Shown here piece after piece: positions 51,001 to 63,130 of a stretch of 64,000 nucleotides of DNA (positions are counted from its first letter, which is position 1; every line of letters begins with the position of its first letter). The notes below the pieces were generated by a model that was not told the DNA's origin, searched no databases, and was given only the letters and a program-made list of their open reading frames with translations. The position numbers and the translations under genes are program-made. Source of the stretch: Phoebastria nigripes (taxonomy: Eukaryota; Chordata; Aves; Procellariiformes; Diomedeidae); assembly GCA_035582835.1 (NCBI GenBank), contig JAYKAV010000678.1, forward strand, positions 1,643,754 through 1,707,753. Direction: 5' to 3'.

Positions 51001-54000
51001 CTGTGCAGAGATACGATGCAGAAACAGTCTAGTTCTGCACTTGTTAAGGCCATTATCATGCCATTCCTACCTGCTCTTTACTTTGAGGGTTAACCAATGC
51101 CAGGGACTCTTCCTATTGACTACCTCAAGCTTTATTCAAACTTCCCCATCCCCTTGAAAGTCAGAGGAGTATTTTGTAATATAGGCTTAATGGAACATGA
51201 GTTGTAGTCCTCTCAGCTCTGGACTCATCCTGGAAAGGTCACAGAAAACTACAGTTGTCTTTGATAAGTTGTAGCCATGCCTTTGGATGGATTTCTAATC
51301 CCAGGTTCTGGTTGGAAAAAGCCAAGTCCCAATACCTATTTCTGTAAATGCTGTGAATTCATTAATGTACAAACAAATGATTTTGGAAAGAAAATGGAAA
51401 ATTGAGTTGCTGTTCAGCAAGTAAAGAAGATGCCTAGAAAATACCTTTGAAATTTTTAGCACTGAAAATCTNCTCAAGCTCTTGATGCTATAAATGAATC
51501 CATTCAAAAAGTACAGACTCAATCTTTTCCAAAACTGTCGGACTAAGTGTTTCATGATACACTAACTTTCAGCAGTATACTTTCATTTGTCTGCAGCAGT
51601 GAATAAGAATATACTTGGCTATATTGCAGTTGAGTTCAATGATTGTGCTGACATCTACTGGTATAATAATATTTTTAACTATTATGTGTGATATTTGAGG
51701 TAAAAAATTACAAGCTTGTTAGTTGTGGTATAAGAAAACATCACTCCCTGCAAGTACTTATTTTACTTTTCCTTTTTTTTGCATTAAAACCACCAACTAT
51801 GCTATTGTGCTCAGATCTTGCTAATAATGGAATACATTTTCAGGAACTGCATTTTCATTGTAATGAAATAGACCATCACCAGGGTTGCAGTTTGAGTATT
51901 TTGGTTGGTATTTTGGTTAGTTGGTATACCAAAGTTGGTAAACCAATTTTGACTGGTTTTTTAGCACTCCCTAGTCATGCATCGAAAGGGACTACAGGCT
52001 AATTCGGTACTAAACAAATGTCATTGCAATAAAAGGAATAGAACAGAAATTTAATGGTAGGCACAGGTTTTCTGAGTCAGAGTTTAAATAACCCTAGTAT
52101 TACATCTGAACTGCTGTATTATCACTCTGACAGTACAGACGTCCTGCAACATGGCATCTGCATGAGGACAGAAAGACACCCAACTCTCTCCTGCAATCAC
52201 CTCTGACTGAAGTTATTTTGACACTTCTTGGAGGAGTTTTTAATTTATAGCTGGCCAAGCACATCATGAAATGGAATGGATCCCATTAGAAATGAACATG
52301 CTAAAAAGCTGATGGGCAGGGAACAGTACACATGAATTACTGCTCTTCACAAATCATGTCTTTAAAACACAAAAAGACAAACAAACAAGAACTTTTAAAT
52401 GTAGTAAAATTTCCAATGGAACATGTCCTCAGCCATTTAACACATGAAGGAGGTTATTTCAGTCTTTTTTCAAACATCAGTCTGTAACCTTCTAATAGAT
52501 AACTTTTGCTATATTTTAGATGTTTTTTCCTCAAAAACTGAGGAAGAAAAAGGTATGCTAAGGTACCACCTTTTAAATAATGTTTCATTACTAGATTTCA
52601 AGTCACATTTCACAAAAAGTCCAATGTTGGGAATGTTCTCTCTAATTTTGCTTGAGTCCCCTGATTGCAGAGCAACATTTTTATCTTGACCAGAGGAGGG
52701 AGACAGTGCCAGTTCTGGAATAGAGAAAAAAGACTAAGAAATGAGATCCTCTGAGATTTAGTAAGAAATTTGTATGCTTTGTCTTTCAAAGGATATTTGA
52801 AATGGTCTGTGGCATAGCACATTTAATAATGAAAGGTGCAGGGTATGTATAGCAGCTGTTGCTTAATTTCTGTCTACGCTCATCATTAAATCTACTTCAT
52901 TAACAAGATGCACAAAACACCAACATAACACATTACAGGACCATGCTAGGTTGAACAGAGCAACCCTTGAAACGGTTGATTTATGTTTTACCTGCAGTCA
53001 GACAAGAACTACAATTTTACATACTTCTTAAATGTGATTATATTTTTTATCTCAGGTTTTGGACTTTATCAAAACAGTAAAAAATTATGAAGTTTGAGAT
53101 GGAGAAGCAGTAGTCTTGATAAGTGATTAAATGCTTAATTTGGGAGGTGAAAATACTGACAGATGTCTTGATTACCAGTAGCTTTGGACATGAGGACATT
53201 TTGTACATGTGAAGATCTCATATTCTTTGTAAATTAAACATCATAATTACATTAGATAAATCTTTTTATGCTTCAGTCATTATAAGGATACATGACTCAC
53301 TATAGTTTACTCAGAGAAACTGCTGACTAATAACCATGTCAAACGCTTTCCCTTTACTGATGTGTAGCTTTCTAAAACTACAGCAAAACAAAAGCAATCT
53401 GGCCCAATCTAACCATCTTGACATGACATGTTCTCAGTGGGGCATTAGAGCAAGGCATTAGGAACATAAACTCATTTATAATAAATGGTTATTATTTTAA
53501 AAATATTTTAAAGAGTATTTGAAAAGGTTATTTAAAAGATTAATTTATTGTTACTATAAAGCGTAACAATATGAAAAGCAGCTTTTAGTTGGAGCCCTCT
53601 AACTGAGTATTGCACAAATATTAGTTAAAAAACATAGTTCTTTTGCAGTGTTGATTTATGAGAATTACATTCTTTTTATATTTTTCAATACAAAATAATC
53701 CTTGCATATCATTCAGTAATGCCTAAGGCTGTGGTAATGGAAAATCTAAACTGACATTCAGGGCTGCAAATAGTGAATTTATTTAAGATATTATGGAAAT
53801 GCTGCTGTAACTAGAAAACCTAAATATTTGAAAATGAGAATTTAGTACTCCTAAACAGGCTTAGAGCTTACCTTTTATTTTCCAACTGTGAGAATATTGT
53901 GATAGAGCTTGCTCTTTGTAAAAGGAGACAAAGGTGAGGATACTGGTAAGTTGTTACAGGTGCTTTTAGAAACTTTTCATGTGATTAGATATCACACTTA

Positions 54001-54234
54001 AATGCCTGTATGACTGAATTTTCCATCATATGCCTTATGTATTGTAAAATTTTGCCACCTATGGTCAAATCTACCACGTACTTTATGACAGTAGACTTGA
54101 CACCCACCTTTGAAGGACTGTCACTAAACAAAACAAGGGTTCCAGCATGAACTTGTCAATTCACTGATGCTGTGACCATGAAGGTAACCTTAGGCAAGCC
54201 AGCCTGACTTCCTCTGTAGTCTGGGGCATCAGAT
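42069..54234. other. Unique sequence between two CR1 copies
   Basis: No gene recognised. Holds a (TTTG)-like run near 42697-42716, an A run near 43935-43950 and three CATA units near 43986-43997. A possible tRNA-like relic lies near 43005-43070 (caaatccgac resembling a B box), too weak to annotate alone. The longest open frame is 174 codons on the minus strand (44452-44976), Pro/Ser/Trp-rich and without any recognisable domain. Confidence 0.55.
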
Positions 54235-54699
54235 TTTAGATCTGCTAGAGCGAGTCCAGAGGAGGGCCACAAAATTGATCAGAGGGCTGGAACACCTCTC
54301 CTGTGAAGAAAGGCTGAGAGAGTTGGGGTTGTTCAGCCTGGAGAAGAGAAGGTTCTTATTGCGGCCTTCCAGTACTTAAAGAGGGGTTTATAAGAAAGAT
54401 GGAGAGAGACTTTCTACCAGGGCCTGTAGTGACAGGACAAGGGGCAACAGTTTTAAACTGAAAGAGGCTAAGTTTAGATTGGACATAAGGAAGAAATTAT
54501 TTACAATGAGGATGGTGAGACACTGGAACAAGTTGTCCAGAGAAGTTGTGGATGCCCCATCATTGGAAGTGTTCAAGGTTAGGCTGGACAGGGCTTTGAG
54601 CAACCCGATCTAGTGAAAGACGTCCCTGCGTGGGGTAGTTGGACTACATGATCTTCAAAGGTCCCTTCCAAACCAAACCATTCCACGGTTCTATGATTT
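54235..54699 (+). mobile_element. CR1 3' fragment, plus strand
   Basis: A fragment covering the last part of ORF2 and the 3' UTR. Recognisable coding blocks are [15 protein letters not shown] (54247-54285, decayed), [13 protein letters not shown] (around 54316-54352), FRLDIRKKLFTMRMVRHWNKL (about 54476-54535) and REVVDAPSLEVFK (54540-54580). The 3' end reads ggttctatgatt. A small deletion or frame change lies near 54350-54380. Confidence 0.9.
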
Positions 54700-56574
54700 T
54701 ACACAGTGTCTTCTTTTGCGAAGATTATTGGTAGTACAGTATTGGTAGTATAGGTATTATCCTAGTACTTGCAGTGGAAGAGACAATGAACTTTTGTTTC
54801 CCATTTTCCCTCTTTGTCCCATATTCTGCTCTACAGTGTCCCTCAATCAGTGTTGGCTTCCTGTAAGCAAAGACTGTAGCAGCTGTTACGGCATCTGTTG
54901 GGGAAAAATGTTTGATGTGGCACCAGTCGACTAATTTGTACATCTTCAATTTCAATCATTTTCACTAAAAACATTGCCTGTATTTTATTGTATTGTAAAC
55001 CAGTGATGGTAGGTTAATCATCTGCATGCATTGTGGATTGTTCATTCCCTGTAGCGTATATTTGATAATTACGTGTGTCTACATGATGCAGCCATATGGA
55101 TACCAGGAGCAGGGTGGTTACAATTAGCAGAGTGTCCACCTGGGCTAAAATGCTCTGTTGCCCAGAACTAATTAGCTGAGTCAAGGTACTGCACTAATGT
55201 GGATCTAGTGTTTCTGGTACCTAAGCCATCTCTGAACACCTGAAGCTAGGTTGCTTATCTCTGCACAGAGGTGCATCATGCCACATAGGCATATCTGAAG
55301 TGCTAGGTAGCAATAAGAAGTCAGGACTGGTCCCAGCGGCAGCTTGAACCACCCCGGGGACCAATTCTGCAGAGAAACTACTAGGGACCTGATGCCTTTC
55401 CTGCTTTATGAGCTTGTAACAGGTTCAGCAAGTTGCAGTGATGGATACTCAATTACACTATATGCCTCTCTTCATCTGACACTTGGTAAATGTAGTCCTT
55501 AAATTTCTCTTAGTTTCTCTTGGGTGTTCAACTGATTTGTTTACGATTTTGAAGAGAAATTAAGAAACCCTTTTTTGAGCCATACGCCAAATTAATTTGA
55601 AGTATAAATCTCTTTTGTTGATTCTCTCCAAGCTTCTATGGTGAAAGTCTATCAGATTTATTATTTCACTCATTGGAGAAATGCTTATTGAGTTTTAACA
55701 GATGTTCAAATTCCTTGATTTCTAGAGTTTGCAATTCCCCCCTGGTCTTAATGAGTGTCTTCAGTACCTCTGGGTTACAAGGCGTTTATGTTCCCACAGA
55801 AAATTTGATTTCCCAAATCTCCCATCAAGGTTGAAAAATCACTTTTCCCCTGCCACACTTGTAAGGAAGATACCCTTGTAAGCAATACATGACTGTCACT
55901 GCTGTACTTGGTACACACTCCCCTATCAGACTGCTGATGCTTATGGCTTAATGAAAGCTTGAGGCAGCTGAAAGTCAGAAGGCAAAACTGATATATATAT
56001 ATATTTTCTCAAAGCTGTTTATAACTGGGTATAAACATACTGTTCCTGAATAAAATTGCAGAGGCAAAGTAAGTCTTATTACACTATTCGGAAGCTAAAT
56101 TTTCCTGTTCAAACTATTTTGAGCATTTCCTTTACAATTCATACAAAAGGATTCAGATAAATACGTTCCCAAACTTGGGAGCATTATATGAAGTAAGAGA
56201 CCTGTTCGGATGTTTTCATGAGACAAAAAATAGAAGGTAACGAATCTGGACCTGTATCCAAAGAAAATGTGATTAGCCCAGCTTGGTATATGCTTGCAAA
56301 TACATTAGATGCCTCCTCCTTGCTATGGCTTTCAAGGCCTTGATAGAAGTACTGAGATATGGGCAGAGAGCACTCATCTTTCTTACAAAATGATGCTGGG
56401 CCAAAAGCTGTCTTGTCAAGGGAGAACATAGACAAGGGCATTCAAATCTTTCTTCCTCCTCGGACTGAGGCATTTCCTATCATGTAAAGTTTATGGATCA
56501 TGAAGTTCTCTGGCTAGTTGATACCTGAAACAAAAGCTTGATCCTTTTCATGTGGAGTAGAGATGTCCACATCT

Positions 56575-56660
56575 ACACAGAATAGTTCAGTGGGCAGACT
56601 CTCCACCTGGACTGTAGCAGACCCTGACTCAATTTTCATTCCTCCCTTTGTTTGGACTGA
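56575..56660 (+). repeat. tRNA-like relic, possible ancient SINE
   Basis: gttcagtgggcagactctcc looks like an A-box region and ctcaattttcattcc about 35 bases on like a decayed B box. A second B-box-like word (gagtttaaatccc) follows near 56850-56862, which suggests more than one relic. This is visual resemblance to amniote tRNA-derived SINEs; no subfamily is assigned. Confidence 0.3.
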
Positions 56661-57579
56661 GGGCTCTCTTGATCAAGGACACTCCTATGACATTCCTGGA
56701 GTGAGCTAGGTTAAAGACTTCTGTTTTTAAATGTCAATAATGCCATATATGAGGACTGTGAGATGGAACAGTCTCGGTGTCAAATGCAGGGACTGTGCCC
56801 GACTCAGCATACCATTAACTAGGATAGCCTAGGTTATTTTTGCAAGAAATGTGAGTTTAAATCCCTTCCAAGAAGGATCTCAATTATTTGTCTGAGTGCC
56901 AAATTCTTCCTTAAAAATGGTGAAGCAGGACACCCTTTGGTCATTGTGGTATCTGGGCAGGAAGGTGTCTTCTAACAGAGAAGTCTGGGTACAGTCTCCA
57001 AAATCAGATAGAAAAATGTCTGGTTTATGAATTCTAGCAGGGCTTACCTGAGGGTAGACCAAAAGTGTATCAGGAAACAAAGATGGAGTCATCTAGGTAA
57101 ATTCAATGTCGCAAACATAATGCTGACAGATCTCAAGGTGTGCAGACCCAGGCAGCAGACTTGGATGGGGCTGAGTGTTGGGTGTAACAATACTGGTAGC
57201 CTTCTCTAGGTACTTACACAGATCTGGAGAAAGGCTTTCTGATATCTCCAGCTTGAGTAAAATCTGTAAGAACTGTTTCTTTCTAACTTTTCTGAGGATA
57301 GTTTCAATACCCAGGTCCAACATTTATTTCACTACAGAGGAATGGACAGTGGCATTATTAGAAAAAGCATCTGCAGAAGACGTCTGCAGTGAGAGTGACC
57401 TTGCAGGCACAGATGTCTGAAGGCACCAGCAATGTTCCTGCAGTGAAGTCCACGTGAGTTGTCATGCATTAGTTCCCAGAAAAGGAGAACACACACAGTA
57501 ATCTAGAAGAGGGAAGGAGAAAGTCTGCTTGTAGCCACATGAGTGGGATGATGTGCTCTGTGCTGCAGGGCAGGGGGAT

Positions 57580-57612
57580 TGTATGCAAACTAGTGGTCTA
57601 AGTTTGCATACA
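57580..57612. repeat. Perfect 12-bp inverted repeat with 9-base loop
   Basis: tgtatgcaaact (57580-57591) is the exact reverse complement of agtttgcataca (57601-57612), separated by agtggtcta. Each arm contains ATGCAAA, close to the octamer bound by POU factors. Role unknown. Confidence 0.9.
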
Positions 57613-60600
57613 GCTAGTTCCAGCTACTTTATGCAAAGAACAGTCCTAAAAACTACAAGGGTTTTTCTCCTGCTGCTGGCTTCCCTCCTGTTTCTCTTGT
57701 CAAGTCTTTTCTATTGAAAAACACTCAAGGGGGAGGTGGAGGTGTAGAGACGTTTCTCTTGCTGTCTGCAGCAGCTCCTTGCTGCTGTTAGAGTAGCATT
57801 TTACAAACCAGATGTGCATTCTGGACCTTCTGTGTATGTTAAGGTAATACAGGGTTATGAGAGCTAAGAGGTTGAATATTTTTGTGCCATTTACCTTCCC
57901 ATGTTTCTGTAGTTGCCTGGGCATTTAGAGTTCTGTTTTTCAAAGCTCAAGTTCTCAAATGACACAGACATGAGAGAGAAGAGCACGGGAGGGAAAGGGT
58001 GATTTTTGTTTAGTTGGGTTTTGTTTATTTTCTGAAATGACATTATTATTCTTCATTCCTCCTGCATACAAATTAGATTCAGGGTTCAAATATTATTAAC
58101 AGCAGCTTTAAAATTCATCACTTTGCAGTTGTTAAATCCATTTCCTCTTGGTTTGTCCCCTTGGCAACAAAAATTAAAAGGCAACCATATGATGAAAAAC
58201 AAATTGCAGCTCATTTGAGCCGGTCTTTGCATAACACATTTTGAGATTCTGACTGGTTATAGACTTGATGTTGGCTCAAGCCAGAAAACTGGAGGAAGTT
58301 TATGAGTGCCTTGAGATCTTGTCCTGTGCTCTGCATACTGTATGAATCCTTAAAAGGTTGGAGAAAAAAAATGGAGACTTAGCCAATGACAGTGGCAACA
58401 CCATCTAGCTAAAAAATGAACCGTTTTCTGAATACAAAGTTGTGAGTACAAATGGGCAACAATTTTACTGCTGAAAGTAAGGGGTTCAGCTTACTACAGT
58501 TGTGTGTTTTTATATGGAATAGTCATTCTTATTTTTACTTATGATGGAATTTTCTGGCACTTATTGAACAGCTAAGGGCAGATTTTCACATTTCATATAA
58601 AAATCTTTAAGAGCTCCTGATGGCAATACCACTCTGAGAAGGAACCCTTATCTATAAAAGAAGCAGCTGACCTAAACCAAAGTGTACTTTAACAGAAAAA
58701 AGGGATTTACTGAATCAGCTTCCTGCTCTAACACAGCTTTTTTAATGTTGGTGGGAGTACAGTTGAACTAAATTTATATTCATTTGCTAAAGTGATTTTC
58801 ACTTAGTACTAAATTCCTACATAAGAATGAAGTAAAATGGACCTTTCAGTTCTAAGATACTTGTATAAATGGGCTTATTCCAGAAACACCAACCTTTTTA
58901 AGTATTTTAGTTAGTTCAAACCTCTTTCCTCACTGTGTTTTTTCAGTTTTTCTTAGTACTTTCTTGGTGGCGTGTAGGAACAGTGAACTCCTTTGCAGAG
59001 GCCGAGCAAGTACAGAGGAAGGCAAGTCCGGCACCAATCAAAGCAAATTGTAAGGATTTTTACATCAGTGAACCTGCCTGAGACCGTAAAAACTCGGCCT
59101 GTTACAGATGTGCTCATTCACATCTGGCCCAACAGTCTGTAGCACAAAGCACCAGAAGCTTCCCCCTTTCTTCCAGCTCACTGAACAGGAGATATTCTCA
59201 ATATGGGAAAGGTTCCCCCCAACTCTTCCTGTTTTTACAGGTGCTGACCTTGCTAGACAAAATAGCATTGGTATAGGATGTCAGGGATAATGGCTAATAA
59301 AGCCTTTTTCCTGGGTAGCCTCTTCAAGAGATCAGAGCTATTTCCTTTGGAGATGTCACCTGCCATCTGGGCCACATGGGCTGATGTGAATGAGCAACAT
59401 GTAGTTTTCAAGTTCCTAGGCAGAGGGATATGTACTTGGCATGTTTGGATTTTAGACTCAAAATCTCCATACCGACACCAACACCAACACTGTGTTGGTA
59501 ATTCCTAGTCTGTAATAACCAGATATTCAACTCAACTATGTATTAATGGTATTAACTGCAGTTAATAATACTAGTAATACTAACAGTTTTAGTACTAAAC
59601 CGAAGTGCAGCTACATCTTAAAAAAGGTGAAAGAAGGACACAGATGTACATTTCGGCCTCTTCTCTACATGTAACTTAAAATTGAGAGAGATCACGCAGA
59701 GCCATGTGGAAACAGCCCCTTTGGAAAAGCATCTGTGGAAGGTCATGGAGGACGGTTGTTTTCAAGGTCTCTGTACACAGAATGACTTGGCAAAGCGATC
59801 TGTAAATCTTCACTGCCCTCTCAGACAGACTACAGCTCTGATGCTGGTCCTTGTCTGGGACTGGGAGATACCATTTTGATGATCCAACAGGTAGGGAACT
59901 GTTTATCCAAAATGGGTAATATCATGACTGTTTCTGGGAACAAAAGGCTCAAAACTGCAAATGCAGAGCTGTATTTTTCTAAGCTTTTAACTCTGAAAAC
60001 CACTAAAACAGAAACACCTCTCCAATTTCACAGTTTGGATCAGAAGCAAAGAATTGAAGACGACGTACTCTTAAAGCTAATCTGCATCATACACTATATA
60101 GGGCAGGATCTCAGACACACTGATTAGCTAAATAGTGCATACATAGGAAAATACAAGCTATTTGGACAGTGATAAACTGCAGAGCCATATGACATTGATC
60201 TATACATACTGCTCTGCTTTACTTTAGTTTCACCAATTCATCTTCAAGGGGATTTATTCTGAAAATAAATCAACATGCCAGAGAAATATTTCCTTTTCTT
60301 CCTACAAACATGGCTCCCTCCTCCTACAGTACCCTCCAGGTACTGTAGTTTACCTGGCTGTAAAACTGGTTAATTACATGGCATTTTTTCATATAAATTT
60401 ATATCACTGTTCTAATATCCCAACACTTAGGGAAGAGGTGCTATCATTTTCGATACATAACATTAACATGATCAGCTGCATACAAACTCCTGAACTAGTC
60501 AGGTCAGTTCCTCCCATTCTGGATTTTTTAAAACTCAAGGAAATATCATGTAGGACCTACCAGTTTTTCTAACACAAAATTTATTAATGAGATATTGTCT

Positions 60601-61983
60601 TGTCTTTTCAAATACTGGAACAACTGTTGCATCAACAAGTACCCCAGATCACATGTTGCTCTGGACTGTCCCCCTTGAGGCACTGCCAAAAAAAGCCTTT
60701 TAAATTAGATTTTCTGAGAGTGGGGTCTATCAAATATGTGGCCACCTTTGGCAAAACACATAATTTGAAAAAAAAAAGCCTTAATCTGACAAAACCAGAC
60801 TCTCCTTATAGGTATTATGTGTCTGAAAAATCTACGATAAGGTTAATATGCTTTGTCACTTACTTGGCTTCACTTCTCTGCTATGGGCAAGGCCTGCGGT
60901 TTTAACCAATCCTGTTTGTGTGTAAATAAATGCCCTTTTAATTTGCCATAATTTCAAGTATTTTGTTTTGTAGTTATAAATAATTAACATACCTTTTATG
61001 ATTTTTTTACTCTGTTTTACCTTACGGGGCATACTTTCTCTTCTACGCACATGTGTAACCTCCAATAACAATAATAACAGTTACGAATTATGTCCCCAGG
61101 GGAGACAATTTCCCTAAAAACCTTTAAAATGTAAATCTATGCACCATTCTTGCCAACATGTATGCTCCAGTAAGTGAAACTAATATTCTGTACTTGCCAG
61201 CATAATAATCCAAAAATTGAATAAATTCCAAGCACCAAAGTTAAGAGAAAGTTCCTAATTTTAACTCTGCATAACAACATCCAACTGCATACTTACTTCT
61301 TGCCATCTGACTTTTGAAGCATAACTTTTATGTTGAGGTGATGGAGGAGAAGAGTGTTATATTTAATTTGACTGTATGCTTCTGCTAGTATAACTTCTGG
61401 AAAATGTAGTACAAAAGTATTGTATTCTAAAGAGCTCCATGAAAAAGAAGAAAGATGGTGATCCGGCCTCATTTGTATAGATAAGGATAGAATGCATAAT
61501 CACATATTTAATATATTTAGATTAGCAGTTATAGCAACTAGGATCATAGTTACCTTTGATCTCAGATTGGTTTTCTACAGTTTAATTCCACTTAATGCAA
61601 TGGATTACTCTTGGTTTACACATCTGGGAATAAAATTTGATCTATAATAATTATTACCATTTTCTAACAAGGAAGATTGTTATTAGTTGTGTTTAACCTA
61701 AAATTTGAGTAAATGCTCTGCTGAAAAGTGTAATATTGTGTCTGTGTATGCATAAATACACATGAATATACATAAACAAAATGATGCTGTAATATTGAAG
61801 AGTAAGGTTATAAAAGCAGAAATGTATTCAATTTTTAATTAAGGTAGTGCTTATGAAAAGGGTTTATTGATCTCTTTTTATGTTCTAAGTTCAGAGATGG
61901 AATTATTCCAGCATAAATATAAAATATATAAATATTTCTGAGTTCTTCCTCTCAGAATTCTTCTAGGTCCCTAAAATATATAT

Positions 61984-63130
61984 TATCATAGAATCATAGA
62001 AGCATAGAATCATTAAGGTTGGAAAAGACCTCTAAGATCATCAAGTCCAACCGTCAACCCAACACCACCATGCCCACTAAACCATGTCCCCAAGCGCCTC
62101 ATCTACACGTCTTTTAAATACCTCCAGGGATGGTGACTCCACCACTTCCCTGGGCAGCCTGTTCCAATGCTTAACCACTCTTTCAGTAAAGAAATTTTTC
62201 CTAATGTCCAATCTAAACCTCCCCTGGTGCAACTTGAGGCCATTTCCTCTCGTCCTATCGCTAGTTGCTTGGCAGAAGAGACCAACACCCACCTCGCTGC
62301 AACCTTCTTTCAGGTAGTTGTAGAGCGCAATAAGGTCTCCCCTCAGCCTCCTCTTCTCCAGGATAAACAACCCCAGCTCCCTCAGCCGCTCCTCATAAGA
62401 CTTGTTCTCCAGACCCTTCACCAGCTTCGTTGCCCTTCTTTGGACACGCTCCAGCACCTCAATGTCCTTCTTGTAGGGAGGGGCCCAAAANTGAACACAG
62501 TATTCCAGGTGCGGCCTCACCAGCACCAAGTACAGGGGCACGATCACCTCCCTACTCCTGCTGGCCACACTATTTCTGATACAGGCCAGGATGCCGTTGG
62601 CCTTCTTGGCCACCTGGGCACACTGCTGGCTCATATTCAGCCAGCTGTCGACCAGCACCCCCAGGTTCTTTTCCGACAGGCAGCTTTCCAGCCACTCTTC
62701 CCCAAGCCTGTAGTGTTGCATGGGTTGTTGTGGCCAAAGTGCAGGACCCGGCACTTGGCCTTGTTGAACCTCACAGAATTGGCCTCAGCCCATCGATCCA
62801 GCCTGTTCGGGTCCCTCTGCAGAGCCTTCCTACCCTCGAGCAGATCGACACTGCCGGCCAGCTTGGTGTTGTCTGCAAACTTACTGAGGGAGCACTCAAT
62901 CCCCTCATCCAGATCATTGATAAAGACATTGAATAAGACCGGCCCCAAAACGGAGCCCTGGGGGACACCACTCGTGACCGGCCGCCAAGTGGACTTTGCT
63001 CCATTCACCACAACTCTCTGGGCCCGGCCGCCCAGCCAGTTTTTTACCCAGCGAAGAGTATACTTGTCTAAGCCATGAGCCGCCAGCTTCTCTAGGAGAA
63101 TGCTGTGGGAGACAGTGTCAAAGGCATATA
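61984..63130 (-). mobile_element. CR1 retrotransposon, 5'-truncated, minus strand
   Basis: About 1.15 kb of CR1 with its 3' end at 61984, where the terminal repeats (gaatcata-like units) are followed by the same 3' UTR wording as the copy at 6236. The upstream end is near 63130, inside RT motif A (AFDTVSHS), where the frame passes into unrelated sequence. Very similar to 6236-8065, so both belong to the same or sister subfamilies. No clear target duplication. Confidence 0.92.
62077..63130 (-). pseudogene. CR1 ORF2 RT C-terminal half, one frameshift
   Basis: Minus-strand frame from [14 protein letters not shown] through [13 protein letters not shown] to the catalytic box, which reads FADN instead of FADD. 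Then, after a one-base deletion near 62720 (gcatgggttg against gcatggggtc in the sister copy), it continues to the C-terminal [20 protein letters not shown] block and stops near 62077. Apart from that frameshift and an N at 62491 it is open, so the copy is fairly young but catalytically dead by the Asp to Asn change. Confidence 0.9.

Larger units (their letters stand above)
54700..61983. other. Unique sequence, no gene recognised
   Basis: AT-rich with a short (TA)n run at 55991-56004. Faint tRNA-like relics lie near 55120-55190 and 56575-56660. A perfect 12-bp inverted repeat sits at 57580-57612. The segment about 58060-58300 has few repeats and a dense, conserved-looking texture. No exon or RNA gene could be supported. 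Confidence 0.55.

Noticed and set aside
62167..63078. 303-codon plus-strand open frame
   Set aside because: It is exactly antisense to the CR1 RT at 62077-63130; a shadow of that coding sequence.
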